NCBI RefSeq assembly: GCF_902168435.1
Contig: NZ_LR656166.1
Coordinates: 124,001 to 188,000, forward strand
Source of the DNA: Bacillus marasmi
Lineage (GTDB): Bacteria > Bacillota > Bacilli > Bacillales > Cytobacillaceae
Reading direction: 5' to 3'
DNA length: 64,000 nucleotides
This document shows, one piece after another, positions 9,570 to 17,457 of this stretch. Position 1 is the stretch's first letter, and each line of letters starts with the position of its first letter. Below the pieces are notes generated by a model. That model saw only the letters and a program-made list of their open reading frames with translations, did not search any database and had not been told where the DNA came from. The position numbers and the translations under genes were made by a program.

Positions 9570-9608
9570 TTAGTGTTTTTGAAGTAAACACTAACAATAG
9601 TATTGTTT
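9570..9608. promoter_or_regulatory. Paired palindromes, probable operator region
   Basis: TTAGTGTTT and AAACACTAA form a 9-base inverted repeat around a six-base spacer. Overlapping its right end, AACAATA and TATTGTT form a second 7-base inverted repeat around one base. Both lie immediately upstream of the small minus-strand gene and about 110 bases upstream of the PhnA-type gene. Such paired sites are usual for dimeric regulators. Confidence 0.45.
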
Positions 9609-9717
9609 CATTTTCGGTAAAATACCCATATCTCATCAGCATTGGACAAGAAAAGAATTGGAAAAATTGGTTGAATATATTAGAATAGACAGGAATGAAA
9701 TGGGGGGAAATGTGAAG

Positions 9718-10059
9718 ATGTCAAATTTACCAAATTGTCCAAAATGTAATTCAGAATATACATACGAGGATGGAAGTCTATTAGTCTGCCCGGAATGCGC
9801 TCATGAGTGGAATCCAGCAGAAGCGGCTGAAGGCAATGACGATGTAAAAGTGATTAAAGATGCAAACGGAAACGTCCTTCAAGATGGCGATACAGTTACT
9901 GTCATAAAAGACCTTAAGGTGAAGGGAAGTTCTACTCCGTTAAAGCAAGGAACGAAAGTGAAAAACATTCGTTTAGTTGATGGTGACCATAACATTGATT
10001 GTAAAATCGACGGTTTTGGTGCGATGAGCTTAAAATCTGAATTTGTGAAAAAGATATAG
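9718..10059 (+). CDS. PhnA/YjdM-type zinc-ribbon protein
   Basis: A 113-residue protein of the PhnA (YjdM) family. The N-terminal zinc ribbon shows [21 protein letters not shown] (residues 8-28, four Cys), followed by the family's beta-barrel part with [23 protein letters not shown] and the end [10 protein letters not shown]. Its length agrees with Escherichia coli YjdM (111). ATG at 9718 is preceded by a GGGGGG run; an upstream in-frame ATG at 9658 has no ribosome binding site and would add 20 unconserved residues. Despite the old name, the family is not a phosphonoacetate hydrolase, and its role is unclear. Confidence 0.9.
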   Translation: MSNLPNCPKCNSEYTYEDGSLLVCPECAHEWNPAEAAEGNDDVKVIKDANGNVLQDGDTVTVIKDLKVKGSSTPLKQGTKVKNIRLVDGDHNIDCKIDGFGAMSLKSEFVKKI

Positions 10060-10072
10060 GAAAAATTTATAC

Positions 10073-10105
10073 AAAAGCGCCCTCGCGAAGAGGTGCGCTT
10101 TTGTT
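10073..10105 (+). terminator. Terminator after the PhnA-type gene
   Basis: AAAAGCGC and GCGCTTTT form the stem around a small CCTCGCGAAGAGG inner hairpin, and the right arm ends in TTTTGTT. Confidence 0.75.
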
Positions 10106-10330
10106 AGTCTAGGCGCTCGGGGTCACAAGCTTGTCTAGTGAAAGAGGCTAGGAGCGATGGTCTAAGCCAAATCCCTCCAAAGATTATCATCTCTTGCGTG
10201 ATTCGTCTTACGCCCATCGCTCCTGAACGAGCCACTTTCACTTTTCCTACAATCCCTTCCGGAAATCAGGATTTCCTGCAGGGCGGACCGTGCCTGTCGC
10301 CCCTGAGCAAGGTGCTTCCGCTTTTGTTCA
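10106..10330. repeat. GC-rich intergenic element with a long inverted repeat
   Basis: This gene-free stretch is noticeably more GC-rich than its surroundings. Arms at 10137-10160 (starting AGTGAAAGAGGCTAGGAGCG) and 10214-10242 (CCATCGCTCC...AGCCACTTTCAC) pair over about 24 positions with small bulges around a loop of about 53 bases. Phrases such as GGCGCTCGGGGTCACAAGCTTGTC resemble dispersed intergenic repeats of Bacillus that I know by appearance only. It separates two convergent genes and may act as a bidirectional structured terminator. Confidence 0.55.
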
Positions 10331-11185
10331 TTATGCGTTTAAGTCTTGGATCCCTGGACTGTGCTCATTAGGCATATCGGGAAGAACCGGAACTGGATGA
10401 CCTTGCGGAGGCGGAACCACTTTTAATTCACCATCAGCACGGCTCGGTGATTCGCCTTGGAAGATTTGACCCATCAACGTTTCATCTAATCTAAAGTTAA
10501 ACTGGGCATTATTAAAGCCCATTTCAACGTATTTTCGGCATTCAGGATATTTATTGATATCGTAATTTGGTACAGGGAAAAGCTTGCCCCAGTTAACGCC
10601 TAGCTGTTCCAAAGCTTTAGCAAATGCGTTTTGATGTGCGTTATCACGAACGATTAAAAAGGCTAATGTTTCACGGAAGGTTTTATTGGAACTCATCTCG
10701 TAAATCCTTGTTTTTTGTAAAACGCCTGTTGACTCTAAAACGACATTATCTAATAAATCACTAATTAAATTTCCATGACTATATACATAATTTCCCTGCC
10801 AAGGAAGACCAGAAGCATCAACTGGAAGAGAGCTTTGTGCTCCCATTATGTAGTGATGCGGGTTTGCTCCCTGTGTTGCGATTTCCAATGGGGCACCATT
10901 ATTTCCTTGTGAGCCAACGACTTCTTCACCAGATCCATTTAACAAAGAGTTAATAGTTGTTTGCACTAACTCAACATGACTAATTTCTTCTAGAAAAATC
11001 CCTCTAATTAAATCACGAAATTGCTTTTGATTGCCGCGGAAGTTTGAACTTTGAAAGAAAAATTGCATCATCGTCCGCATTTCACCAAATCGACCACCCA
11101 AGGTTTCTTGGAGCACCTTAGCAGCTCCTGGATCCGGTTTATCTGGAACAATCATATTAATTAAATCTTCTCGGTAAAAATACAA
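10331..11185 (-). CDS. Manganese catalase
   Basis: A 284-residue dinuclear-manganese catalase that disproportionates hydrogen peroxide in the cytoplasm or spore coat. Metal-ligand blocks are recognisable: LEEISHVELVQTTINSLL (about residues 62-79) and VRDNAHQNAFAKALEQL (about 175-190). The usual four-helix bundle and a Pro-rich tail are present. The best start is TTG at 11185, six bases after AGGAGGA, giving MYFYREDLINMIVPDKPDPG; the in-frame GTG 30 bases upstream would put the ribosome binding site inside the gene. CotJC-type coat catalases belong to the same family. Confidence 0.92.
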   Translation of the reverse strand: MYFYREDLINMIVPDKPDPGAAKVLQETLGGRFGEMRTMMQFFFQSSNFRGNQKQFRDLIRGIFLEEISHVELVQTTINSLLNGSGEEVVGSQGNNGAPLEIATQGANPHHYIMGAQSSLPVDASGLPWQGNYVYSHGNLISDLLDNVVLESTGVLQKTRIYEMSSNKTFRETLAFLIVRDNAHQNAFAKALEQLGVNWGKLFPVPNYDINKYPECRKYVEMGFNNAQFNFRLDETLMGQIFQGESPSRADGELKVVPPPQGHPVPVLPDMPNEHSPGIQDLNA

Positions 11186-11332
11186 ATGAATTCCTCCTAA
11201 AAAATGAAATAACACATGTATTATGCGGTCAACAAAATAATCTTATTCGAACGGTAATTGCTCGACAGTCACGAGTCGACCATTTAACAGCATATGTTAT
11301 AAGCAGGTTTAGCGAAGACAGGAGGGAAAAGT

Positions 11333-12031
11333 ATGTATCCATATTATTCATACGGACCATATGCACATCAATACTTAAACTATCCGGTTCAAGCCCTACC
11401 ATATTGGGGTGCTCAAGCTCCAATATATGGATATAGTGTGGAATATAATGATGATTGGTATTCTGAGGATGATTATGATGACTGGTATCGGCAAAAACCA
11501 ATAAGAGGTCAGGCGACTTGGACAGAAGGGGGAGCGGTGACGAAATGCGGGATTCCATGGTCAAGAAACCGGTTCATGACAGCAGCCGTTGGTGTGAATA
11601 CTCCGTATCGTTGCGGTCAATCGTTAAAAATTAGGAATCTTTCCATACCAGGAGGAAGAGAAATAATCGTCACAGTTGTCGACAGAGTTGCTGGATATCC
11701 TGCCAACAGAATTAATCTTCATCGCCGAGCCTTTGAAGCACTCGGTGCAAACCCAAGTCTAGGTGTAATCAATATTGAAATTATTCCATCACCAGAACTT
11801 GAACAGGAAAAATGGGGGAAATACCTATTAGAGGTAACTCAGACTGCTTATCCAGGCTATAACATAATCGATTATCGTTCTGTAGGAAAACAACAGCTTT
11901 CACCGCAACAAACAAAAGAAACCTTCGAATTTACCTTACAATCTCCTCGTGAAAGACTAAAAGTCCGTGGGAACGTAATTTATAATCCAACTACTGACCG
12001 GGTCGTATCATTTGACTTGGTGGAGGTTTAA
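11333..12031 (+). CDS. Double-psi beta-barrel plus DUF3889 protein
   Basis: A 232-residue protein. Residues 1-55 are rich in Tyr, Pro and Asp (YPYYSYGPYAHQY), like spore-coat or exosporium-type heads. Residues 58-155 resemble an RlpA/expansin-type double-psi barrel (GQATWTEGGAVTKCGIPWS...VTVVDRVAGYP...INLHRRAFEALG). Residues 160-232 match the DUF3889 pattern (KWGKYLLEVTQTAYPGYNIIDYRSVG...VRGNVIYNPTTDRVVSF). There is no signal peptide, so a role inside the mother cell or spore surface is possible, but that is inference. AGGAGG precedes the ATG. It diverges from the manganese catalase, another family with coat members. Confidence 0.8.
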   Translation: MYPYYSYGPYAHQYLNYPVQALPYWGAQAPIYGYSVEYNDDWYSEDDYDDWYRQKPIRGQATWTEGGAVTKCGIPWSRNRFMTAAVGVNTPYRCGQSLKIRNLSIPGGREIIVTVVDRVAGYPANRINLHRRAFEALGANPSLGVINIEIIPSPELEQEKWGKYLLEVTQTAYPGYNIIDYRSVGKQQLSPQQTKETFEFTLQSPRERLKVRGNVIYNPTTDRVVSFDLVEV

Positions 12032-12063
12032 TTTCATAAAAGTAACCTATAAGCGACACAGGA

Positions 12064-12093
12064 AAAGACGTATGTATTGGCATACGTCTTTTT
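12064..12093 (+). terminator. Terminator after the barrel/DUF3889 gene
   Basis: AAGACGTATG and CATACGTCTT form a perfect 10-base stem around TATTGG, followed by a T run. Confidence 0.85.
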
Positions 12094-12138
12094 TATTGTT
12101 TATTTCAGTCGGGAGATTTTTGGTTAAGCATTCAGTCT

Positions 12139-12333
12139 GATAAATAGACGGAGAAATTCCGCTTATTGAAAAATTTTCAATGGAAATGGTTTTTTTAAGC
12201 GGAGAAATTCCTCTTATTGACTCGAAAATTGCAAATATGTGGAATTTTCGCTTGTATAAGCGGAAAATCTCCCGTTATTTCCCTCGAAACGAGCTCCAAA
12301 CTGCATTTAACAGGAAAAATTCCGCTTATTTTT
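12139..12333. repeat. AATAAGCGGA repeat cluster, diverged copy
   Basis: Four short palindromic units occur at about 12142-12167, 12197-12220, 12257-12280 and 12311-12332. Each is a variant of TAAGCGGAGAAATTCC...CTTATT. The units match those in the elements at 7066 and 30475, but the flanking sequence, terminal repeats and long hairpin are missing. No gene is seen here. Confidence 0.65.
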
Positions 12334-12368
12334 TTGATTCACTTGACCAAATAACTAAACACTGATAT

Positions 12369-12392
12369 GGTTATATACATAAGTATATAACC
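12369..12392. promoter_or_regulatory. Operator-like palindrome before the GntR gene
   Basis: GGTTATATAC and GTATATAACC form perfect 10-base arms around ATAA, 58 bases before the GntR start. A degenerate half, CCATATAAC, follows. Position and symmetry fit the autoregulatory operator expected of YtrA-subfamily GntR repressors. Confidence 0.65.
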
Positions 12393-12450
12393 GTTGAACC
12401 ATATAACTGAAAAACTGATATTCGAAAGCGTACAAGCGGAGGTGAAATGA

Positions 12451-12828
12451 ATGAGTAAGCTTTTTGATGATAATAAGCCAATTTTTTTGCAAGTTCGAGA
12501 AAAAATTGAAGACCAGATCGTGAACAATCAACTAAAGGAGGGCGAACAAGCACCTTCCACCAATCAACTTGTTAATTTTTATAAAATCAATCATGTTACC
12601 GTCTCGAAAGGTGTTAATCAGTTAGTCGATGAAGGAATTCTCTATAAAAAGCGGGGAATTGGAATGTTCGTTGCAGAAGGAGCGAAGGAAAAATTGATCC
12701 AAAAAAGAAAAGCGGCTTTTGTAGAAGACTATATAGTTAGTTTAGTAAGGGAAGCTAATAAATTAGGTATCTCGCTAGATGAAATGATTGAACTAATTAA
12801 AAAGGTACAAGGGAGTGACAATCAATGA
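12451..12828 (+). CDS. GntR-family repressor, YtrA subfamily
   Basis: A 125-residue DNA-binding protein with an N-terminal winged helix (FLQVREKIEDQIVNNQLKEGEQAPSTNQLVNFYKINHVTVSKGVNQLVDEGILYKKRGIGMFV, residues 10-72) and a short helical dimer region, as in YtrA-type GntR proteins that lack a large effector domain. GGAGGTG lies six bases before the ATG. Its stop overlaps the start of the ATPase gene (ATGA), so the three genes form one operon. The palindrome upstream is the likely target. In Bacillus subtilis such repressors respond to cell-wall antibiotics; the inducer here is not known. Confidence 0.88.
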   Translation: MSKLFDDNKPIFLQVREKIEDQIVNNQLKEGEQAPSTNQLVNFYKINHVTVSKGVNQLVDEGILYKKRGIGMFVAEGAKEKLIQKRKAAFVEDYIVSLVREANKLGISLDEMIELIKKVQGSDNQ

Positions 12829-13700
12829 GAAACGATATCGAACTTAATAATCTGTCCTTAACATATAAACACTTTGAAGCATTAAAGAATATCTCTTTTA
12901 AATTAGATGGTGGAAAAATTTACGGCTTGATTGGCCGAAATGGGGCTGGTAAGACTTCGCTATTGTCATTACTTGCTTCCTTTAGAGAACCGACTTCAGG
13001 GTCAATCAAAATCGCAGGTAAAACCCCATTTGAAAATCCTGATATCATGCAAATTGTTTCATTTATATATGAAAAAGATTACAAAGAAGAAACAGAAAAA
13101 GTAAAGGGTATGCTTGAGGTTAGTGAGCGATATCGCCCAAATTATGATGCAGAGTATGCGCATCACTTGATTCAACGTTTTAAACTGCCTCTTGATAAAC
13201 CGGTGGCTGAACTATCAAAAGGAATGAAGTCTGCATTAGACGTTACAATCGGCCTAGCAAGTCGATCACCGATTACCATTTTTGATGAGGCCTATATTGG
13301 GATGGATGCGCCGACAAGGGAAATATTTTACCAGGAGTTATTAGAGGATCAAGGCAATCATCCAAGGACGATTATCATGTCCACCCACCTTGTATCAGAA
13401 ATGGAATATCTGTTTGATGAAGTGATTATGATTGACAAAGGTAAACTAGTCCTTCACGAAGATTACGATTCTGTTGTATCGAAGGGGGCATCGATTACAG
13501 GTTCACTAGATGCTGTGGATGCTTTTGTGGCTGGAATGGAGAAGTTGAGTGAACAACGATTGGGGAATACAAAGGCGGTTATGGTCTATGGGGAAATCAG
13601 TAACCAACAAAGATTGAATGCGGAACTTCAAGGGCTAGAGGTTGGTACGCTCACTCTTCAAGATTTATTTATTCACTTAACAAAGGAGGATGATGCGTAA
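12825..13700 (+). CDS. ABC transporter ATP-binding protein (YtrB-like)
   Basis: A 291-residue ATPase with Walker A GLIGRNGAGKTS (about residues 35-46), signature ELSKGMKSALD and a Walker B region SPITIFDEAYIGMD in which the usual DEP is DEA. The H-loop is present in MSTHLVSEM. The C-terminal 80 residues are an extra regulatory region as in YtrB-like proteins. It overlaps the repressor by four bases and the permease by one, giving tight translational coupling. It probably powers the permease encoded next; the substrate is unknown. Confidence 0.85.
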   Translation: MRNDIELNNLSLTYKHFEALKNISFKLDGGKIYGLIGRNGAGKTSLLSLLASFREPTSGSIKIAGKTPFENPDIMQIVSFIYEKDYKEETEKVKGMLEVSERYRPNYDAEYAHHLIQRFKLPLDKPVAELSKGMKSALDVTIGLASRSPITIFDEAYIGMDAPTREIFYQELLEDQGNHPRTIIMSTHLVSEMEYLFDEVIMIDKGKLVLHEDYDSVVSKGASITGSLDAVDAFVAGMEKLSEQRLGNTKAVMVYGEISNQQRLNAELQGLEVGTLTLQDLFIHLTKEDDA

Positions 13701-14491
13701 TGAGTAAGAAGGCGGTATATCCAAAAGTTGCGTTTGATATGGGGGCTATCCAAGCTGGATGGACGATATGGTTTCTAGGGATTATTACGATTATCCATAT
13801 TGTAAAGGCAATCGTTTCGATTAAAATGGGTGGAAACCACGAAGGCTTTTTTGTTTCTTCATTTGTATCGTCAAATATATATATGTTCATAATCGGAATT
13901 ATTGGGCTTTATGCATTTTTGCCCTTTTTTGTAAAAAACGGAGTGACGAGGAAAGATTATTTCATTGGTTCGATTTTCGTAGGAATTGGACTTTCTGTAT
14001 CCATCGTTTTATACTCTTTGGTGCTATCAGGTATAGAAACTGCAGTGATAAAAATGGCTAATTTGCCGATTAATATTGATAATTCAGGTGCAGATGTTTT
14101 TTCGAAAGATGAAGATGACATCCTAATAGCAAAGATAGTTAAAATGATAGTTGTATCACCTTTCGTAGGATTAGAAGATAATTGGTTCTTGTCACTAATC
14201 TTAACCAGTTTAAATTTAATTTCTTCATATGTGATGGGTGGCTTCATTGCTGCAGGCTATTACCGTTATGGCTGGATAGCTGGATTTGGCTTTATCGGTA
14301 TGTCCATCCTCCTGATGATAATCTGGGATTTGATTTGGGGCAGTGAACTTGGGGAACCTTTAGCTAGTTTGCTTGGTGTGGGTTCGTTTGATTTTCCGAC
14401 AATCGTCTCCATCCTAGGGTCGGTGGCAATAATAAGTCTTGTACTATGGATGATTCGTAGGGTAACACGTAGAGTTGTTATTAAGCTATAG
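13700..14491 (+). CDS. ABC transporter permease of the GntR operon
   Basis: A 263-residue membrane protein with six or seven hydrophobic segments and a basic C-terminal end (RRVTRRVVIKL). It starts one base inside the ATPase stop codon, preceded by AAAGGAGGATG, which serves as its ribosome binding site. It is presumably the membrane half of the YtrB-type transporter. I recognise no catalytic motif and no substrate clue. A hairpin terminator follows at 14530. Confidence 0.8.
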   Translation: MSKKAVYPKVAFDMGAIQAGWTIWFLGIITIIHIVKAIVSIKMGGNHEGFFVSSFVSSNIYMFIIGIIGLYAFLPFFVKNGVTRKDYFIGSIFVGIGLSVSIVLYSLVLSGIETAVIKMANLPINIDNSGADVFSKDEDDILIAKIVKMIVVSPFVGLEDNWFLSLILTSLNLISSYVMGGFIAAGYYRYGWIAGFGFIGMSILLMIIWDLIWGSELGEPLASLLGVGSFDFPTIVSILGSVAIISLVLWMIRRVTRRVVIKL

Positions 14492-14529
14492 ATTAGTTAA
14501 GTGCATTTTTTAATAGAAAAGTGATTTAC

Positions 14530-14562
14530 CAAGGCATCATCCATTGGGTGGTGTCTTTTTTT
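14530..14562 (+). terminator. Terminator of the GntR-ABC operon
   Basis: CATCATCC pairs with GGGTGGTG (with G-T pairs) around a tight loop, followed by TCTTTTTTT. Confidence 0.6.
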
Positions 14563-14702
14563 GGATAAAAAATCCTCATGAAAGGGGATGAAAGTAGAAA
14601 ATGAGCAAACATTAATACTATGTGTTGTATCGGCAAGATTTGCCAATTTCCATCTATTAAGTAAGAAATTCAAATACATTTGTGGTTAAGGAGGATTTAC
14701 TG

Positions 14703-17201
14703 GTGGAAGAAAATTCAAAAACCAGTCAGACTTCAAGAGATAAACAATCAATCTCACACGATGCTATTCAGGCTGATATTTGTTCGCTAATTTACCAGCA
14801 TTATCCTGATACCATTTTTACATTAGATAAAACGGGAAACTTTATCTTCGTAAATGAAAAAGCAGAAGACATAATCGGTTATAAACCACATGAAATAACA
14901 GGGCACTTTCTTCAGTTAATTAAAGATGAGTATAAAGACATAGCAAATCATTATTTTCAACAAGCCTTATTAGGAGAGACAAGTAATTTTTTCTGTGAAG
15001 TTATCCATAAAAATAAACAAACGGTTTACTTAAATCTGACTGACATTCCGTTAACCATTAATGGTGAAATAGTCGGTGTCTTTGGTTTCGCAAGGGATTT
15101 GATGGAGCTATACCAAAAGGAAGCAGAGTTATTGAGAATTACAAATAGCTTAAATTTAGCGCAGGAGGTAGCCAACATTGGGAGCTGGGATTATGATGTC
15201 GAAACCGACCTAATCTATTGCTCAGAAGCTTTGTACAAAATAGTAGGTATAGAGCATATTGAAGGAATTTTTCCAAGGTATGGAAATCTTCTGGAAATGG
15301 TTCATCCTGAAGACCGAAAAAGAGTAGATAATCAATTTGAACTTTCGAAAAAATACGGAACTGAAATGGATATCAAATATCGGATTGTTACGCCAGAGCA
15401 ATCAATCTTAACCGTATATGTTAGAGCAGAAGCAAAAAAAGACAAAATGGACAAGGTCACACGTATCATTGGTGTCCTGTTTGATATTTCAGAGCGCATT
15501 AAGACTGAAAACCGTTTAATTGAAAGCGAACAAAAATTTGAAATGATAGCAAAAAATCTGGATGTTGGAATATGGTCAATGGACTTGCTACGAAACGAGG
15601 TAGTTTATGTATCTCCTGCCGTTGAAATCATTACAGGATATCCAATATCCAAACTCTTATCAGGAATAAAAAACTGGCAAAATCTAATACATCCTGATGA
15701 CCTACTAAATTATCTTGAAAATCAGCGCAGGTTGTCAGAAGGTAATATGATTCTTCATCAATATCGAATCATTCATGCAGATGGATCAGTAAGATGGATC
15801 GAAGACAAGACGTTCCCCATTTCAAATTCTAAAGGGAAATTAATTAGGCTAGATGGGATTATCCAAGATATTACTATGAGAAAAAGTAATGAGGAAAAAA
15901 TACAATTTCTTGCTTACCACGACTATCTCACCGGATTACCAAATCGAAGAATGTTTGAAAAAAGTCTTGAGAAATTGATTGATACCTACAACGTAACTAA
16001 TGAACGATTTGCACTGTTATATTTGGATTTAGACCGTTTTAAGTTTGTAAATGACACGTTAGGCCATGAAATAGGGGATCAACTGCTCATTAAGGTTTCC
16101 GAACGATTGAAGATGTTTGCTGGCCATGAAAATGTGTTCAGGATGGGTGGAGATGAATTCACCATTCTACAAAGTAATATTGGAGTAAAAGACCCAAATG
16201 CATTTGGAATAGAAATTATTAGAGAAATCGAAAAACCTTTTAACGTACATGGCTATGATATTCATATATCAACTAGCGTAGGGATTAGTATATTTCCGGA
16301 CGATGGAGACACGATAAAAAAATTACTTATGAATTCAGATGTTGCTTTATATAAAGCAAAGGAATTAGGAAAAAATAATGTTCAGTTGTTTACAAAAGGT
16401 ATAGACAGTTCAAAAAATACATTTACTTTGGAAAACGAATTACGAAAAGCGATTCAAAACGACGAGTTTGTGCTACATTATCAACCAAGGGTCGATACCT
16501 TATCAGGGGATATTGTTGGTGCAGAGGCGTTAATACGCTGGAATCATCCTGCTCGTGGGTTAGTATCACCAAATGAGTTTATCCCACAAGCGGAGCAAAC
16601 TGGACTAATTAATGATATTAGTATATGGGTGATGAAAAATGTTTGTAAGCAGCTAAAAGCGTGGAAGGAAAAAAACTATCCACTAGTTCCTATTTCAATC
16701 AATCTTTCTGCAAAAACATTGATGAGAGTAAATTTAGCACAAACAATAATCGATAACCTCAACGTGTATAATATCTCTCCAAAATTAATTGAAATTGAAA
16801 TTACCGAAGAATCATTAATGAACAATGAGGAATGTGCTTATCCTACTATTCAGCAATTAAGAGAAATGGGAATTAAGTTTGCGATAGATGACTTTGGAAC
16901 AGGTTATTCCTCGATTGGATATTTGAAAAGATTCCCTGTTGATATCATAAAAATTGACCGATCATTTATAAACAACTTTCTTGAAGATAAAGAGGATTCA
17001 ATAATTGTGCAATCAATCATTTTATTAGCAAAAGGTTTTAACTTGAAAATCGTAGCAGAAGGTGTAGAAACGAAAACCCAATGGGAAGTTCTTCAAGCTT
17101 TATTTTGCCATTATCTGCAAGGATATTTATTTAGTAAGCCTGTGCCACCTAATCAGTTTATTAGGTTATTACTATCTAAAAATGAAACTGAAGAAACCTA
17201 A
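14703..17201 (+). CDS. Triple-PAS GGDEF-EAL cyclic-di-GMP enzyme
   Basis: An 832-residue cytoplasmic protein with three PAS domains (about residues 25-135, 150-265 and 275-395), a GGDEF domain (about 400-565) and an EAL domain (about 575-820). GGDEF is intact near residue 481 (RMGGDEFTIL), and EAL is intact near 606 (GAEALIRWNHP) with the later DDFGTGYSS motif, so both synthesis and hydrolysis of cyclic di-GMP are possible. There is no membrane segment. The GTG at 14703 sits eight bases after AAGGAGG; the GTG 21 bases upstream overlaps that site. PAS ligands are unknown, although redox or light sensing is common in the family. Confidence 0.93.
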   Translation: MEENSKTSQTSRDKQSISHDAIQADICSLIYQHYPDTIFTLDKTGNFIFVNEKAEDIIGYKPHEITGHFLQLIKDEYKDIANHYFQQALLGETSNFFCEVIHKNKQTVYLNLTDIPLTINGEIVGVFGFARDLMELYQKEAELLRITNSLNLAQEVANIGSWDYDVETDLIYCSEALYKIVGIEHIEGIFPRYGNLLEMVHPEDRKRVDNQFELSKKYGTEMDIKYRIVTPEQSILTVYVRAEAKKDKMDKVTRIIGVLFDISERIKTENRLIESEQKFEMIAKNLDVGIWSMDLLRNEVVYVSPAVEIITGYPISKLLSGIKNWQNLIHPDDLLNYLENQRRLSEGNMILHQYRIIHADGSVRWIEDKTFPISNSKGKLIRLDGIIQDITMRKSNEEKIQFLAYHDYLTGLPNRRMFEKSLEKLIDTYNVTNERFALLYLDLDRFKFVNDTLGHEIGDQLLIKVSERLKMFAGHENVFRMGGDEFTILQSNIGVKDPNAFGIEIIREIEKPFNVHGYDIHISTSVGISIFPDDGDTIKKLLMNSDVALYKAKELGKNNVQLFTKGIDSSKNTFTLENELRKAIQNDEFVLHYQPRVDTLSGDIVGAEALIRWNHPARGLVSPNEFIPQAEQTGLINDISIWVMKNVCKQLKAWKEKNYPLVPISINLSAKTLMRVNLAQTIIDNLNVYNISPKLIEIEITEESLMNNEECAYPTIQQLREMGIKFAIDDFGTGYSSIGYLKRFPVDIIKIDRSFINNFLEDKEDSIIVQSIILLAKGFNLKIVAEGVETKTQWEVLQALFCHYLQGYLFSKPVPPNQFIRLLLSKNETEET

Positions 17202-17236
17202 TTCCGAGAATGAGAATTGGTTTCTTCAGTTTTTTG
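17188..17236 (+). terminator. Terminator overlapping the end of the GGDEF-EAL gene
   Basis: CTGAAGAAACC lies in the last codons and pairs perfectly with GGTTTCTTCAG at 17219-17229, followed by six T. Confidence 0.85.
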
Positions 17237-17321
17237 TTATTTCATAAAAGTTTTTCTGCGGAAAAGTAATAATCTAACAGTACCAAAAAACAAATTAGAT
17301 AAAAAAACCTATAAAATATAG

Positions 17322-17351
17322 TTGACAGGTAGGAATTATTGGTATTAAAAT
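17322..17351 (+). promoter_or_regulatory. Promoter of sulfur locus 1, with GGAAT element
   Basis: TTGACA (17322-17327) and TAAAAT (17346-17351) are 18 bases apart. Between them lies GGTAGGAATTATTGGTA. The same GGAAT and GGT spacing occurs in the promoters at 37596 and 57852, so a shared repressor site inside the promoter is likely. CymR-type Rrf2 regulators are known to bind sites containing GGAAT; the match is by inspection only. Confidence 0.6.
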
Positions 17352-17388
17352 TTGAATTAATTAAAAAATTAAAACAATTAAATTGGAA

Positions 17389-17413
17389 AGCTGATCGGAC
17401 AACCGAAGGAGTT
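17389..17413 (+). promoter_or_regulatory. Sulfur-leader RNA motif A (before tauE-type gene)
   Basis: The motif reads GCTGA-TCGG-ACAA-CCGA-AGGA. The 4-base stem TCGG/CCGA differs in sequence from the CTGG/CCAG and CTAG/CTAG stems of other copies but still pairs, which supports an RNA structure. Unlike the other five copies it is not followed by a terminator. Instead GAAGGAG becomes a ribosome binding site for a 12-codon frame (17419-17457) whose TGA overlaps the start of the exporter gene. Confidence 0.6.
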
Positions 17414-17418
17414 CCGCG

Positions 17419-17457
17419 ATGATAAAAAAGATTGTTTATGATGGAGGATTAATATGA
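17419..17457 (+). CDS. Possible 12-residue leader peptide before tauE-type gene
   Basis: ATG at 17419 follows GGAG by seven bases and opens MIKKIVYDGGLI, ending in a TGA that shares ATGA with the exporter start. GGAGG for the exporter lies inside it. This layout would couple exporter translation to the upstream motif. A frame this short can arise by chance. Confidence 0.3.
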   Translation: MIKKIVYDGGLI

